64,000 bases of DNA, taken from Zymoseptoria tritici IPO323. Its lineage: Eukaryota; Ascomycota; Dothideomycetes; Mycosphaerellales; Mycosphaerellaceae. The stretch spans positions 1,984,001-2,048,000 of the forward strand of contig NC_018218.1 in assembly GCF_000219625.1 (NCBI RefSeq). The letters are read 5' to 3'. A program made the position numbers and the translations under genes. Below, one piece after another: positions 33,262 through 45,610 of the stretch. The stretch's first letter is position 1, and each line of letters begins with the position of its first letter. The notes beneath the pieces were generated by a model. It saw only the letters and a list, made by a program, of their open reading frames with translations, did not search any database and had not been told where the DNA came from.

Positions 33262-33899
33262 AGATGGCGTACTATACGTGAGTTTCCCTTACTACGGCGA
33301 ATTTGTAATTTCGCAATTCCCGGTATAGAGAAAGGCTCTCTCGGATTTGTCTATATAAGCCTCGCCGATACGCATAACTACTCTTACGTGCTCTTAGGTA
33401 GGCTACCTATATAATACCGCTAGTTTTCTGTTGTCGCCGCCGGTATGTTGCTGCCGCCGGTATGTTGCCGCCGCCGGTATGTTGCCGCCGCCGGTATGTT
33501 GCCGCCGCCGGTATGTTGCCGCCGCCGGTATGTTGCCGCCGCCGGTATGTTGCCGCCGCCGGTATGTTGCCGCCGCCGGTATGTTGCCGCCGCCGGGCTA
33601 TTACAAAATGTATATAGGAATTTCGACTCGGTACTATGTTATCGTCCGCCGGAATTCTAGCCTAGTATAAAGTCTACGCCGGAGTGCCTTAATATACTGC
33701 ACTCCCAACGACGACGGCGACCGACGAGGAGTGTCTTATATCGCCTATCCCTAGGATAGATTATTATCTACATATATACGAACATATTTAGCAACCTTAA
33801 AGGCTACGTAGACATACAAAACTCGACAGCGAGCACTTTATATATGTCGAAATAGTAAAGATGTCGTAGTGAGGGAAACTTATGTTTAGTACACCATCT
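33262..33899. mobile_element. MITE-like non-autonomous element with long imperfect terminal inverted repeats
   Basis: The left end reads AGATGGCGTACTATACGTGA and the reverse complement of the right end reads AGATGGTGTACTAAACATAA; both continue AGTTTCCCT(T/C)ACTACG and weaker matching runs to about 60 bp. If TA is the target duplication, the mobile unit is 33272-33889, between TA at 33270-33271 and TA at 33890-33891. If AGATGG is the end, it is 33262-33899. There is no transposase frame. The interior is AT-rich except for a GC-rich minisatellite at 33433-33596. It lies about 300 bp upstream of the phospholipase D start codon. Differences between the two ends are mostly C/T and G/A. Confidence 0.75.
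33433..33596 (+). repeat. 17-bp GC-rich minisatellite, nine units
   Basis: Nine near-identical units of GCCGCCGCCGGTATGTT, the first two slightly degenerate. Because 17 is not a multiple of three, both strands stay open through it in several frames and mimic a repetitive protein; I do not think it is coding. Confidence 0.9.
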
Positions 33900-34169
33900 G
33901 GATGGCGGTGAATCAGTTGGGGGCCATTGAATATCTCATCAAATACTTTCAATTGCTTTTCGCTCCAATTGCCTCGATCGTCTGTGCTATTCATACATCG
34001 TCTGTGATATGCGTACATCGAAGCCACCTGCCTCGCAAGTGGCACTCCTCATATCGTACACAGGTAACCAGGACCGTCCCAAAACACCCGCTCAAGATGC
34101 GCGACAAAATGCCAAAGACTCGCAAAGGATGAGGTACTGTTACAACCCGTCCTCCTTTTTCTGCCGAAC

Positions 34170-35717
34170 TCAATAAAACAATCCTGTATTCTCCCACTCT
34201 TGAACCTCCCGCTCCCGCACTCTGGACCCATACACTGGCGCCGCCGGGTCCATCTTGCCAGCGTTGTGCATTGCGATTGCGTGAAGCATAGGCTGGTTCG
34301 ACCTCTGCGGCAGCGCTGTGAGGGTCCCATCGCGATGGTACGCCTTGGCTGGACTCTGCGGCAGTGCAGTCAGACCCTCTTCATGAAAGCATGCCTTGGG
34401 AAGCTCCGGAAGCGGTTTGCTGATTCGAATCGGCCTGCCATTGATGGTGTGCGGAGGGCTCAGGTCTGTTAAATCCTGTGTTGTCCGTCGTGACTGGCCC
34501 TGTATTGCTGCGGGTACATATTTTCCCATGGGTCCATTACGTCCATACGGCCATGCTTCGGCGTAGTTAGCAAAGCTGACCATCTGGTTTGAAGGTCCAA
34601 TAGGGGAGATGATGGCGGAGATCCTGACGCTGTACGCCGTGAAGAGCGGTACGATCACTGCAGATGATGGTCAGTCGCCAGTATGTGATTCTCGGTGCGT
34701 ATGCAAACTCACCAGCCATGGATGCACAGCACATTCCAGCACTGATCTCGATGAATGACCAGATATAGATCGGTGCGGCGTCCCTGAGCGGTTCCCTCGA
34801 GAAATCGTATATTACAATAGAGTGCAGTCGAGCACAACTGGCAGTGACAGAAAGTGCGCCGGTCAAGATAGCAACAATGATGCCCACGTTCTGCGATCGC
34901 TGCCGCTTCGCCTTCAGTATGAGAGGTATGGACAGAGCGAGCATAGCAAGATCAGTAACGATTGTGAAGATGTTGGTCGCTGAGATTGTCAGCACTTTGT
35001 CGTCTGCACAGGCCATGTGCTGTTCACCCACCATAGAAGAATGCCGTGACATCAATGCAATGTCCTTCGGCATCAGGACTCCAGTACTTGTGCGTCGGCA
35101 CGCACTGCGCTGCTGCCACAATAATAGTTGTGAAGAAAAATATCGCGAGAAGTATTGAAAGTCCAATGCAAAGCTGATAGATGATATCTCGAAGCTTTCT
35201 CGCTGCAAGGGAGGATCAGCATTGCTCGCCCGCGGTTGAAGAGAAATTGTACTCACCAAGCCGAAGATACAGCAATAAGACCGACATCTTGACGCAGAAA
35301 ATGCTGAAGAAGTATAGCATTTCCATGGCGTAGCCAGCTTGAATCGCCCTCGATGCCCAACCGGTAGGAATATCCGATGTCGGGAGACCAACTCCCCACC
35401 GAACGGCAACGAACGCTGCGGCCGCAAAGCCGATAAAGAATGTGAAGGCAGCAAAAGCCGCAAAGTCGTCCCACCATGGCCCTCGCCGCCGTTGAAGGAG
35501 TGTGATTGTGCGGCAGAGGTTTGCAAACAGCCCGATCAGTGTAAAGATTGCGCCTGTAAACTGTCAAAATGTGAATTTGGCTTCACGCAAAGGGTATCTC
35601 ACCAACGACGATCACGGCCAATTGCTCCTGGGGCATTGCACGCATTATTGGTGATGACTCCACCTCTGTCGTCTGGTTCCTCAGCACACTGTCCATGTTG
35701 GCCGTTCGTTGGGCCAT
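34170..35717 (-). CDS. Rhodopsin-like (PTH11-type) integral membrane protein, one frame break
   Basis: Exons: 35717-35603, 35553-35257, 35202-34713 and 34657-34170, with introns of 49, 54 and 55 nt. Seven hydrophobic segments are visible, among them VIVVGAIFTLIGLFANL, DDFAAFAAFTFFIGFAAAAF, YAMEMLYFFSIFCVKMSVLLLYLRL, IGLSILLAIFFFTTIIVAAAQC and NVGIIVAILTGALSVTASCARL, followed by IYIWSFIEISAGMCCASMA. That set and the Trp-Asp-Asp after segment 2 are typical of the fungal rhodopsin/PTH11-like family. Near 35024-35033, after DVTAFFYG, the frame changes by one base before DDKVLTISATNIFTIVTDLAML. Either a 28-nt intron (35031-35004, unusually short) or a frameshift must be invoked. With the 28-nt intron the product is 453 residues. 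Confidence 0.68.
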
Positions 35718-36854
35718 GGCTCCGGTATTATCGATATGAAGCCGCCCGTTCGACTGTGCAGACCACCATCCCAGGAATCCAGACGCTGATTCTCTGATCG
35801 CCGCTACCAAAAATGACAGAAAGAAGTCATAAAGACAACACGCAAGAAAGAAGATGCTAACGATGAACGCGCGGGGGCGGACACCAGGTCTGTCTTGTAG
35901 CAGAGCTGCTCGCGTTCAAGACCAGGTTTGCCTCGACGGGGAGCTGAATGGACTCGGGAGGAAGTGCACATCACGCCGCTTTGGGCGAGCGTTCGACAAC
36001 AGCTTGGGACGACAAAACGTCCGTGGAACTCATTATGCAGGGAGTCGCCGGCAAGTACGCAGATTACCGGGGAGGGGTACCACGATCGGCGAGGCCTTAT
36101 GTGGTTGTTTTCCTATGACGGAGATCGAGGGACGCTGGAATGTGTGGTGGCGGGGTCAAATATGGCAGCCCTGGGGATAGAGTGGTGATGACATCTCGGA
36201 AATCTTGGAAGTTTTGCTGGGATTGGGCTGTGACCTGGACACTGGGCGCTGAGGTCCACGGGCCATTCGAGTCATTTCGTGCGGGACAAGATTAGAGTTG
36301 TGGCAGATTATGTGAGATTCGAAACAACAGATTCGAACGGCAGACCATCGGTTTCCAGAGCTTCCAGGGTAAGGCTGGGGGCCGTCCGATTAGTCCAGGA
36401 AGAAGCCTGATGTAAGTTGACTAAGGTAAGTTCTTGTGACATTCACTGATCGTTTCGTAACGCTAAGCGCAGATCGTCGCTTATGCATGTCAGATTATCG
36501 CCTCGTGCAAGTATCATGCATGCCATAATGTCAGGCATAGCGGCGATCAGGGTAGTCTGTGTGCCTTTTTATATCCTGAAGGCGTCTCTGCCCGAATTCG
36601 TCTGGGGTCCCCGAATTTAGAGCTAGACGTACCTCGTTCTCCCACGGCAGCATGCGAACAGCCGTCGTGAATTGCTGTGGAGTCCAGATAGGAGCCTTCG
36701 AGAACACTCGCGAGTCGTTCAGCGAATACCATGAAGAGTGCCCTGCCTGCTGAGCTGACGTCACGATCGTTTCACAAGGTGCACATGTCAGTCAGTGTTT
36801 GGCCGTTGTTACCGCTGGTATATGGCTCGGTATATGTCTTCATGTCCATTGCGC
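35718..36854. other. Intergenic, no gene seen
   Basis: Over 1.1 kb between the PTH11-like start and the end of the DHA1 transporter. Only short unconvincing frames. Confidence 0.45.
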
Positions 36855-38859
36855 TCAGGACACCGGCGCATAGCGACTCCTCGTCCGAATCACCGGTCCA
36901 TACTTGAAGAAGATGAAAGGTATGGGCATCATAGCCACACATATGAACCCCAGCATCGACGTCGCCCATTTTATGGTCAGATTTTGGTACATCTGGAAAG
37001 TGAACAGCGGGAAACAGCCGCCGAGCACGTATCGTAGCAGCCCATTCGCCGCCATGGCTGAGGCACCGTTCAATGGACCGTAAACGTCGATCGTGTACAG
37101 CGCCGCTGAGATGAACAGTGAGAGGTTTCCCAGCGCGAAGGGAATGCCTGCAAGAACGGGAGAGATCCAGTGAATGTCGCTCCTCGCGGTCCAGGCAAAC
37201 CAGAAAAGGCTGCGAAATATCAGTTGATTGTTTCGATACAAGACGCGATGTACTGACCCTATGGGCGTGCAAAACGCGCCTATCATCGCCGCATAAAGAC
37301 GGTGTTCAGGATCCACTATAGCTCTGCCCTCTTTCACGGCCATGTAGTGTTTCTTCTGGTACACGAACCTGTCGCAAAGAATGCAAGTGGCCACGGCGCA
37401 GAAGACTCCCACGCCGATACCGAGGAAAGTCAGTCCGTATTGCCATGTGTTGAAGCCGTAGACCGTTGTGAACGTATACGGGTAGGCTGCGAAGTATCCG
37501 AACAAGATGCTAAACTGGAACGCCGTGTACATGCCAAACAGCAGCACAATGGGCTCTGAGACCAGCATGGTGACCGGGCGAACGAGCGTGACCGTGACCA
37601 GCGTCTTGAAATATTCCACGCTCAAGATCTTCGGACCAGGCGGAGGCGGGAGACCAAGCTTCTTCGCGCGTTTCTGTAGGATGATCTTCTTGTAGGTCTC
37701 CTCCATCTGGAGTACGCCTAGAAATGCGACTCCAGCGATGATGATCACGCTCCACATTGTCCACCGCCAGCCCCGATAGTACGCCGCGAAACCGCCGATT
37801 ACAGGGCTAATGAAGAGGTATTAGCCCTGTCTATGCCAAGAGTGGCGAGGTAGAAAGAAGTGCCTGCTGCGGATCTTCTCTATATGCCCGCATCGTTGTC
37901 CCGGTCTTGCACTACTCACCCAAAGGCCGGTCCAAGGAATGGCATCATGATGAACATGGCAGTCGTGAAAGCTCGATCCTTTGGAACGAAAAGGTCGGCA
38001 TTGGTTCCACTTCCAATAGCAAGTACTGGACCAGAGGATAGTCCGGCAAAGAGTCGGCACACAATCAGACTGGCGAATGATTGCGAGAGACCAGAGCCCA
38101 TCAGGAACAGGACATAGACCTATAAAGCGAGCGGCAAATGTATTAGCGAGCCTTGTACACAGGTCAGGTCAAAGCAAGACCTGGCCTCTCACGAGAGAGA
38201 ACCTCGCGCGAGCTCGGTGGTCCCGCTCAATTTGCACTGCACGACTTGATCCTCAGTGGGCTGAAGTGTGCAACCGGACTGAGAAGAAAGGAAACTCTAG
38301 ACTCACTGGCGCTATGATCTTATATACCAGTGAGCGTCCATAAACTTCGCTCAGAGGAGCCGCGATCATCGGTCCTAATCCCAGACCAATAACAAATACG
38401 CTGAGCGGAACAATGGCAGCTGTACGGGATATGTCAAAATCTTGCTGTAGGTCTTGATTCGCCGGCGAGATGATCGAGCTCCCAGTTGTGCACGCAAAGC
38501 CTAAGAAGGCGACTGGCCAGACTGACGGTGAAGATTAGTAAAACTCCGAGACATCTTTCCATCTCGTCCTGCTTATACTCACAGTGGCGTGCTTTCTTCC
38601 ATCGACTCCAGTTGTGAGGATTCCCTGGGTCGTCCGGTCTGGTCCAGTCTTGTGCTGTTACTACTGGCGTTGCCGGATCATGTTTAGTCTTGCTGTGCGT
38701 TGTTGAGGCTTTCTCGACGTCGTAACTGTCATCGTTTTCGGGATCTCCGTCATGGCTGCTGCCAACCTCGATGGCTTCCTGTATGGCCTCAGCCTCGAGT
38801 TCGCTTTTGTGGTGCTTCTCGGCATCGGCATCCGATGGTTGGTCGCATGTGTCTGCCAT
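36855..38859 (-). CDS. MFS drug/polyamine:H+ antiporter (DHA1 type)
   Basis: Exports drugs, polyamines or metabolites across the plasma membrane by analogy. Five exons (38859-38583, 38521-38307, 38119-37920, 37806-37258 and 37209-36855) join in frame to 531 residues, with introns of 61, 187, 113 and 48 nt. The acidic cytosolic N-terminus ends in the family's DDPGNPHNWSRWKK. Segment 2 is followed by APLSEVYGR and segment 4 by the antiporter-type SGPVLAIGSGTNADLF. A characteristic ETY follows segment 6 (LQMEETYKKIIL). Twelve membrane segments are expected. Two longer-than-usual introns are supported by strong GTGAG donors. It is divergently transcribed from the phytanoyl-CoA dioxygenase-like gene; a functional link is not implied. 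Confidence 0.88.
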
Positions 38860-39533
38860 TGCTGGGGTCCTTGGGCCGATTCGTTGAGATGGTCACAGAG
38901 AGGAGTTGAACGAAGCTTCGAAATGGACACAAAAGTCCACGAAGGACTTACTTGTACCCTGATGCATTGTGAGCAGCAGCTTTGGAATAGTGTTCGTGGT
39001 AAAGACGCCTTTTTGGCGATCCTCGGCCTGGCGGGTGGGAGAAACGGCTGAGAGGGACCGGCGAATTCTTGATCAGTGATCAGCCCTCGAGCATCACGCT
39101 GGTGGAGGAGCTGTCCAGATTACTGAACACAAGTACTCGGCGCGATTGCGATATCCGGCCTTCGTCCATTTTGCAAGCCATTTCTCGCCTGGTTTGAAAT
39201 CAACAACTGTGTCGTTTTCAGCGATGCCAGACTGTTTGACGTTCGATGCGGCCTTGGAGGCCATGGTCCTCCAATTGCCCCATCTCTAGCAAAGCTCCGC
39301 GATCACCTCGGCGGGACAACCTTCTTTCGATGACATCGGAGTTGTGTTAAAGGAGTCCAAACGTGCTGTCGATTTTACGATCTCACCCAAGAGCCAGGAT
39401 AGGAAGCCGCTAGATCGCGTGGGTGAACGTGGGAAGGCGCCCCACGTGCACGCCCCACCACGACCACTTCATCCAGACATCTCGAACACAATCGCTACGA
39501 CATCTCCATTGACCTCCGCACCATACTCCCAGC
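38860..39533. promoter_or_regulatory. Divergent promoter region of transporter and dioxygenase genes
   Basis: About 670 bp between divergent start codons (38859 and 39534) with no gene. The last 70 bases before 39534 are C/A-rich, a typical fungal leader. Confidence 0.5.
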
Positions 39534-40484
39534 ATGGCTCCCTCACGCACCTCACCTCCTCCCAGCAACATCTCTCAAGGCCTCACCCCAGACCAACTCG
39601 AATCCTGGAACAAAGACGGCTACCTCCTCCTCCCCAACGCCCTCTCCCCCTCCGAAGTCAGCACTCTCCTCGCCGAAACCAACCGCCTCCTCACCGACTT
39701 TGACATTTCCTCCCACCCCTTGACTCGCTTCTCCACCGGCGAATCCACCTCCCACGTCGGCGACGACTACTTCCTCACATCCGGCGACAAAGTCCGCTTC
39801 TTCTTCGAGGAAGACGCCTTCTCTCCCTCGGGAGAATTGACTCGCCCGAAAGAAAAGGCCATCAACAAGATCGGGCACTACCTCCACCAACTCAATCCAG
39901 CCTTCAAGAGCATCTCAATCACTGCACAAAACGCCGCCATCGCGCACGACTTGGGGTTTCGAGATCCGCGCGTGCTTCAAAGCATGGTCATCTGCAAGCA
40001 ACCCGAAATCGGCGGTCGCGTGCCTCCACACCAGGATTCGGTGTTTCTGTACACAGATCCTCCCTCGGCGGTGGGCTTCTGGTACGCGTTGGAGGATTGT
40101 ACAGTGGAAAATGGATGTTTGAGCTTCGCGGCGGGGAGTCATGAACGTGCTCCGGTGCGGGAGAGATTCGTGAGGAAGAAAGACGGGAGTGGAACGGAGT
40201 TTGTGGCGAATGAAGGAGGCGGAGCGTGGCCGAAGGGAGCGGAGCGGGAGGAACCATTGGAGGCAGGAAAGGAAGAGGAGTATACACTTGGAGAGGTCAA
40301 GGCGGGGACGTTGGTGTTGATACATGGCAATTTGCTGCATAAGAGTGAGCGGAATACGAGTCTGAAAGGGAGGATGATTTATACGTTCCATATGATCGAG
40401 GGGGGAGCACAGTATGATGAGAGAAATTGGTTACAGCCTCCGGAGGAAGGGTTTACGGCGTTGAACTCTGCAGTGAAGGCGTGA
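39534..40484 (+). CDS. Phytanoyl-CoA dioxygenase family protein (PHYHD1-like)
   Basis: Predicted Fe(II)/2-oxoglutarate dioxygenase. A single exon of 316 residues. The N-terminal helix TPDQLESWNKDGYLLLPNALSPSEV is the standard opening of the family. The metal-binding His-X-Asp is PPHQDS (about residue 162) and the distal His lies in LIHGNLLHKSERN near residue 262, with an Arg nearby for 2-oxoglutarate (KGRMIYTFHMIE). Length and motif order match the PHYHD1 branch. No peroxisomal targeting signal at the C-terminus (ends SAVKA). Substrate unknown. Confidence 0.9.
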   Translation: MAPSRTSPPPSNISQGLTPDQLESWNKDGYLLLPNALSPSEVSTLLAETNRLLTDFDISSHPLTRFSTGESTSHVGDDYFLTSGDKVRFFFEEDAFSPSGELTRPKEKAINKIGHYLHQLNPAFKSISITAQNAAIAHDLGFRDPRVLQSMVICKQPEIGGRVPPHQDSVFLYTDPPSAVGFWYALEDCTVENGCLSFAAGSHERAPVRERFVRKKDGSGTEFVANEGGGAWPKGAEREEPLEAGKEEEYTLGEVKAGTLVLIHGNLLHKSERNTSLKGRMIYTFHMIEGGAQYDERNWLQPPEEGFTALNSAVKA

Positions 40485-40672
40485 GGGTGGAACCAGTCGC
40501 GACTAGACAGCACGAGACGAGAGCCTCGGATTTGTGACAACAGTGATGTCGCAGCTCTTACACTAGTACAGCTTTGGTTCTACACGTAGAATACAGTCTC
40601 GATGGCCTCTGGCCAGGCTCCTTGGAGCATGCAAAATCTCCAGCTCTCTTCATTCGTTCTCCGACGCAGAGT

Positions 40673-43600
40673 TTACTCCTCTTCCGTGGAAGCCTCTTTG
40701 TTCGCGGCCTCGTCAGGCTTCTTGCTCGCCTCAAGCATGCTTCTGAAATCAGCATTGCTCTTCTTTCCACCAGTCGTCGATCCCTCGGCTGCCACGCTGT
40801 CGCTCTTTGGCCCAGCAGCGGCGCCTCCAAATCCACCCGCGCCACCTCTCTTGAATCCCAGTCCGCCTCTCCTGCCACCTCTACCGGCAGCAGCACGTGC
40901 AGCAGCAGGCGGCACGAAAGCAAGACTGGTCGCTCCTCCCGCACCGCCTGGCGCCGCGGCTGCCTTCTTCGGCTTCTTGATAGCGAGCAAATCGCCCACA
41001 TCTCCACTTGTGACGCCCTCGCCCAGACTATGCAGATCGACACCCTGACGGACATGGAAAGCATGGTTGGAATCCACAAACTCGACAATGGCTCCATCCT
41101 TCTCGCGTCTGAGCTGGATCTTGGAAATTGGCCCAAATTTCTCCATCGCTGATGTGATCCGTGCATCGTTGACGGTGTCGGGCAGATTGAAGATGGCGAC
41201 CTTCCTCGCACGAATCTCTGCGGCAGAGTGATTCTCGGCAGGCGGCGCGGAGTGCATCGATACATCAGAGTCGCGACGAGCACCGTTCGGCTCAGGCGTA
41301 GCTGAGGTACCACCAGTGCGCTTGATGATCACATCCTCGGCTTTGGCGCGGTCGATTGGAGCAGCACCGCCTTTTGGCGTGGCAAGGGCGACGTTCAAGA
41401 TGCGACCGTGGAAAGGTTTGTTGTGCAGGGCCTCAATAGCGGCATTGGCTTCCGCGGCGGAGGAGTAGGTGAAGAATCCAGATCCCGTGAGCTTGTTGTT
41501 CATCAGACGGAGCAAGTTGAACTTTTCCAGCTTGCCGTACGGTTCAAACAACTTCTTGAGGTCATCTTCTGGTGCGTCTCTATCCAAATTCTTGACGAAA
41601 AGTTCTCGGCCTTCTTCCAGTGCACCGCTGCGAGCCTTCTTGCGGTCCGGGTTGGAGATCTTCGCGAGGATCGTATGGGCTGCGTCGAGTTTCGTACCGT
41701 CCATGGCAGCCTCAGCCGCTTTTGCCATGTCTGGGTGGAGGAATTGGACATAGCAGAATCGCCTGCGGTTGTTGTACTTGAGCGAAGGCAGTCGTATGGA
41801 GATGATCTCGCCGTAGCTCTTGAGCAAGTCGCGAATGTTGCTCTCCTCCCACTCGGCGGGATAATTTGTCACGTAGAGAGTGTTCTGGACACCACTTGAG
41901 ATGTTGATTTCACGTCCTTCGAAGGCCTTTCCGTCTCGGGTCTTGGCTGCAAGCACATCCTCATGAGTCTCGAACTCGACTGTAGCAGATGAAGCGTTGT
42001 TCTCCTCGTCCCGGAGGATATTGACTGATGGTGTATTGCCGCAATCCTTGAAGAACTTCTTGATCTCGGCTTCCTGAACATCGAGTGGTAAGTTCTTCAC
42101 CGTGATGGTATTGTGCTCACGGTCACGCTTGACGTGAGTGGTTGGCTCTTCGCTGACTCTCGTCGCTGCAGCATCAGTCTTGGACTTCTTGTGGCTGTCG
42201 CCGTTGGTCAACGTGTCGTCGTCACGCTTCCTCTTCTCTCCGCCAGGTGCGGACACTTCCGCAGTGGCCTCCATCGTCTCTGCGTAGTACTGCTGCTGCT
42301 GCGCGGCGACCCTCGCAGCCTCCTCTGCCTGCTTGGCCTTAGTCGCAGCGAGTCGGTTTGCATACTCTCTTCCTTCCACTAGAGCGGCGTGAAGTCGGGA
42401 GCCCGACTCATGTAAGCGGAAATGGTCGAGATACAATTGGAGGATCCTCTCCGGGCTTTCCACGTTGCGCTGACGAAGAGCTTCCTGCACCACAGCTGTA
42501 GCGTCATTCGGACCGTTGTCGTCTGTTTCAAACCTTTGAGGATCGCGGAAGCGATTGAATCCCCACATGGTCAATTCCCAGTTGTAGTAGTGCTTCCAGA
42601 ATTCGTACGAGTGACCAACAGTCTTCGCGAGCTTTTGGAACAAGCTTCTTGCCTCGTCGAATCGACGCCCCTGAGTGTAGAACTTGAGCTGAATCTGTTC
42701 CAGTCTCCAGAGAGGATCACCCTTGAAGTCTTTGCCATAAATCTTGACGCCAGCTTGCTGCACGTCTTCGAGCGCCATTGTGATGCCCACCTCAGCTGTG
42801 TCGATGTCATCTTCGGCATTGCCGGCACGGAAAGCGTGGCGGCGGAGGTAGCTGCACCACTCTTGCAGCATTCTCACCAGCTCTTCCATGCCTCCAATGT
42901 CGAGCAGTCCCGCATTAGTCGCTCTGTGCTTCGTCGATTCGATTTCGTCCCTCGACTTTCGCTCCGAGTCTGCTTGCAAGATGCGCCTCGCCCAGAGTTC
43001 GCCTGACCACGGACAGTGTCGTGTCGCTCGCTCAATCAAGGGAAGCAAAGATTGTGTTGCAGCTGCAGGCGAGGTGACAACAAAGTCGACATAGTCCAGC
43101 CACCATTCCGTATTTGTCGGCTCGTACAGCAAAGCTCGCTCGTAAAGTCCACAACGCAGGTCGTAATCGAACAGACCAGGTTTGTTGTGTTGGAATCTCT
43201 CCGACTTGAGATATTTCTCCAATTCTCGATGAACTTGTAAGGGCTCTCCGGACTGTACCGCGCGCTCCAGCTTGAATTCGTGTTGCTCGCGGACTTTCAT
43301 GGCTTTCTGTGCGGGTTGAGCCATTTTATTGACTTGCTCGAAGACAGCCTCGTACGCATCACCCTCGAAACGCGACACTATCGGCCAGTAGGTCTGCCGC
43401 GTCTCGTCCCATGCCGCGTGTGGCACTTGCAAACGATCTAGGAAGAGGCTGTGCAAGCTCTTGACATCGGCCTCTGTAGGGTTCGATGGGAATTGATCCT
43501 GCACCATCTGAGCGTATCGGTTCCAGAGAAGGTGGCTCTTGTCGATGCGCCATTTGGTAGCAGCAATGGCTTGCTCCAGAATTCCGACAACCATCTCCCA

Positions 43601-44873
43601 GGTGAAAAGTTCTCGACACATCTCCTTGTCATCGGAGGTCCAAGTGGAATTCTCAGCGCCCTCGAGATCGTGGCATGCGGCATAATTGCTCGTCACCCAA
43701 TCCACAAACATCATCCACAGTATGACCGATGCAGGCTCGTCTTGAACGGCTTTCTGGCATAATTCCGTCATCGCAATTCGTTCATCACTGGTGTTGGCTA
43801 AGAGAGCTTCATCTGCTAGCCAGTCGGCCCAGATGGCTTCGCCGACGGCGAACCGAGTGTCCATCGCCTCGCGAGCCTGACGCATCTCATTGAGGAGTGC
43901 ATAGCTAGAGGGTGCGCTAGGTGTAGCAGTGTCTGGAGAGGCGGCAAAAGGATGTGCGTGCGAAAGAAATCCTTTGTGCAGCAGGTTAATGAGCTGAACG
44001 TGCTGTTCGTAGGCGTATGAGTTCTCGGCGAGGTAGTTCAACAGATCGCTAACGGTTCTTGATTCATCTTCGGAGAGGTCACTTGACTTGAAGTCGCGCG
44101 GCGGCGGCGTTTGCGATGGAGCCTCCGCCATGGTGAGGTCGGCCAGAGATTGACGAGATATACCGCGGGATATAGGAGGCGTGCCGCTGGTGTGCGAGTG
44201 CAACGGCGGGCGCTGTTGTGATGGCGCGTCCAAGCCACGGAGGGTGCTGACGCTGTTGGCAGAATACGTCCGCGTCGTTTGCTGTCGTTGTTGAATGGAA
44301 GCCAGATCTAGATAATCCAAAGTCATCAGAATTTTCATCTTCATCAACTGACCATTTCAAGGAAGCAGATGTGCACTTACCGGCCAGTGTTTCCATCGAC
44401 GGAGTGGATGATGGACGATGTGCGATCAGTGGTCGTGACGGGTCGAGGTAGTTCTGCTGTGAGGTGGTGCTGTTAGTTTGATGTCGCGGAGCTGGGTCCG
44501 CGGCGGGATTGCTGGTCGGAGGTGGCGGCCGGAAGTCCGCAACGTTGGCAGGGCGGTGTGGAGGATGACCAGCCGGCGGCGGCGGCGGTTGAGGATACGA
44601 GGGACGATGTGGATGCGGTTGGCCTTGTTGGTGGTGTTGGTGCAGTGCTTGTTGCTGCTGCTGCTGCTGCTGTGGAGTCGTCGACAGTGGTCTGCGATCC
44701 GGCGAGCGAGAGACCTCGTGGGATAATCCGCTGGCAGTCCGCTTGCCACCGCTGGGTCGTCGCACGCGGCTGCTTCGACTCTTCTGCGGCGACACGGACG
44801 ACGACGGAGCTCCCTCGCCCTTGGCAGAAGAAGAAGAGCCATCGTCCGGCGACAGCAGAGCGTTGATGTCCAT
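40673..44873 (-). CDS. PRP24: Prp24/SART3-type U6 snRNP splicing factor
   Basis: Anneals U4 and U6 snRNAs during spliceosome recycling. Exon 44873-44381 and exon 44307-40673 flank a 73-nt intron; joining gives METLADLASIQQRQQ and 1,375 residues. A Gln/Pro-rich disordered N-terminus (including a run of eight Gln) is followed by HAT repeats over several hundred residues (for example LLYEPTNTEWWLDYVDFVVTSP). Four RRMs follow, starting at NTITVKNLPLD, TLYVTNYPAEW, ELFVKNLDRDAP and VAIFNLPDTVND. The C-terminus KKSNADFRSMLEASKK is the Lsm2-8-binding box of the Prp24 family. HAT repeats plus RRMs match the SART3-like architecture seen in filamentous fungi. Confidence 0.93.
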
Positions 44874-45610
44874 AATATTTGGGTTGATCAGCGCTGGCGC
44901 TCACTAGAGTTCTCGAGTGTTTGGCCCCGCCGCTGGGAAGTCCGCGACATCCCCTTTATCCGCCACAGACTGCGAGGATGATCCAGGTCGCAAATCGACA
45001 GCAGGCCGAAATGACTTGAGTTGGGGCGGATGGGCAGGAGGGAGCGGGATTTCTGACAGAGGTACAAAGTACGAAGTACACGTCGACAACGCGATGACCA
45101 GGCAGAGGAGCGGCCGGACGCAACTGGCGGCAAGATCTACAGCAAATAAATAGAACTATTGGTGTTCAGCGCCGGCTTCGTGCCAGGCGTGAAGCCAAGA
45201 GACTCCGGATCTCCAGCGGAAGCGGCGCCGAAGGATATGAGACAGATGGCTCTCAATACAGACATACGACATCTTTCAACAACTCATAGCATGTCTTCGC
45301 ATGAAGACGCTCCTCACGTTATCTTCACAGCCGCATAGGATGGAAGCATCCAGACCTCCATCTCGACCTTCGGATCGTCCGTTGACTGCCCGGTTATACC
45401 TCGGAGCACGGGGCGGCCCGCCGCTACCGCCGCGAGGCATCTCGAGACCGACCGTCAATTTGGATGCGAACGTCGAGACGACGAGCACATCTGCATCGCC
45501 GCATCCACACAACGACCATGAGTCTATCGGCGCCCTCGAGGCGTCTAGCTTCATTATGTTCGTGCATTACCATGAATGCCATCAACAAAGCCAAATCTAA
45601 CACGCCACAG
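44874..45610. other. Divergent spacer; first exon of uL22m expected here
   Basis: Lies between the Prp24-like start codon and the uL22m coding exon. The missing start exon of uL22m should be within it but I could not place it. The + frame at 45301-45600 reads as protein but joins nothing. Confidence 0.4.

Noticed and set aside
33431..33670. Repetitive protein with VCCRRRYVAAAGMLPPP period
   Set aside because: Produced by a 17-bp minisatellite that keeps several frames open; there is no coding signal outside the array.
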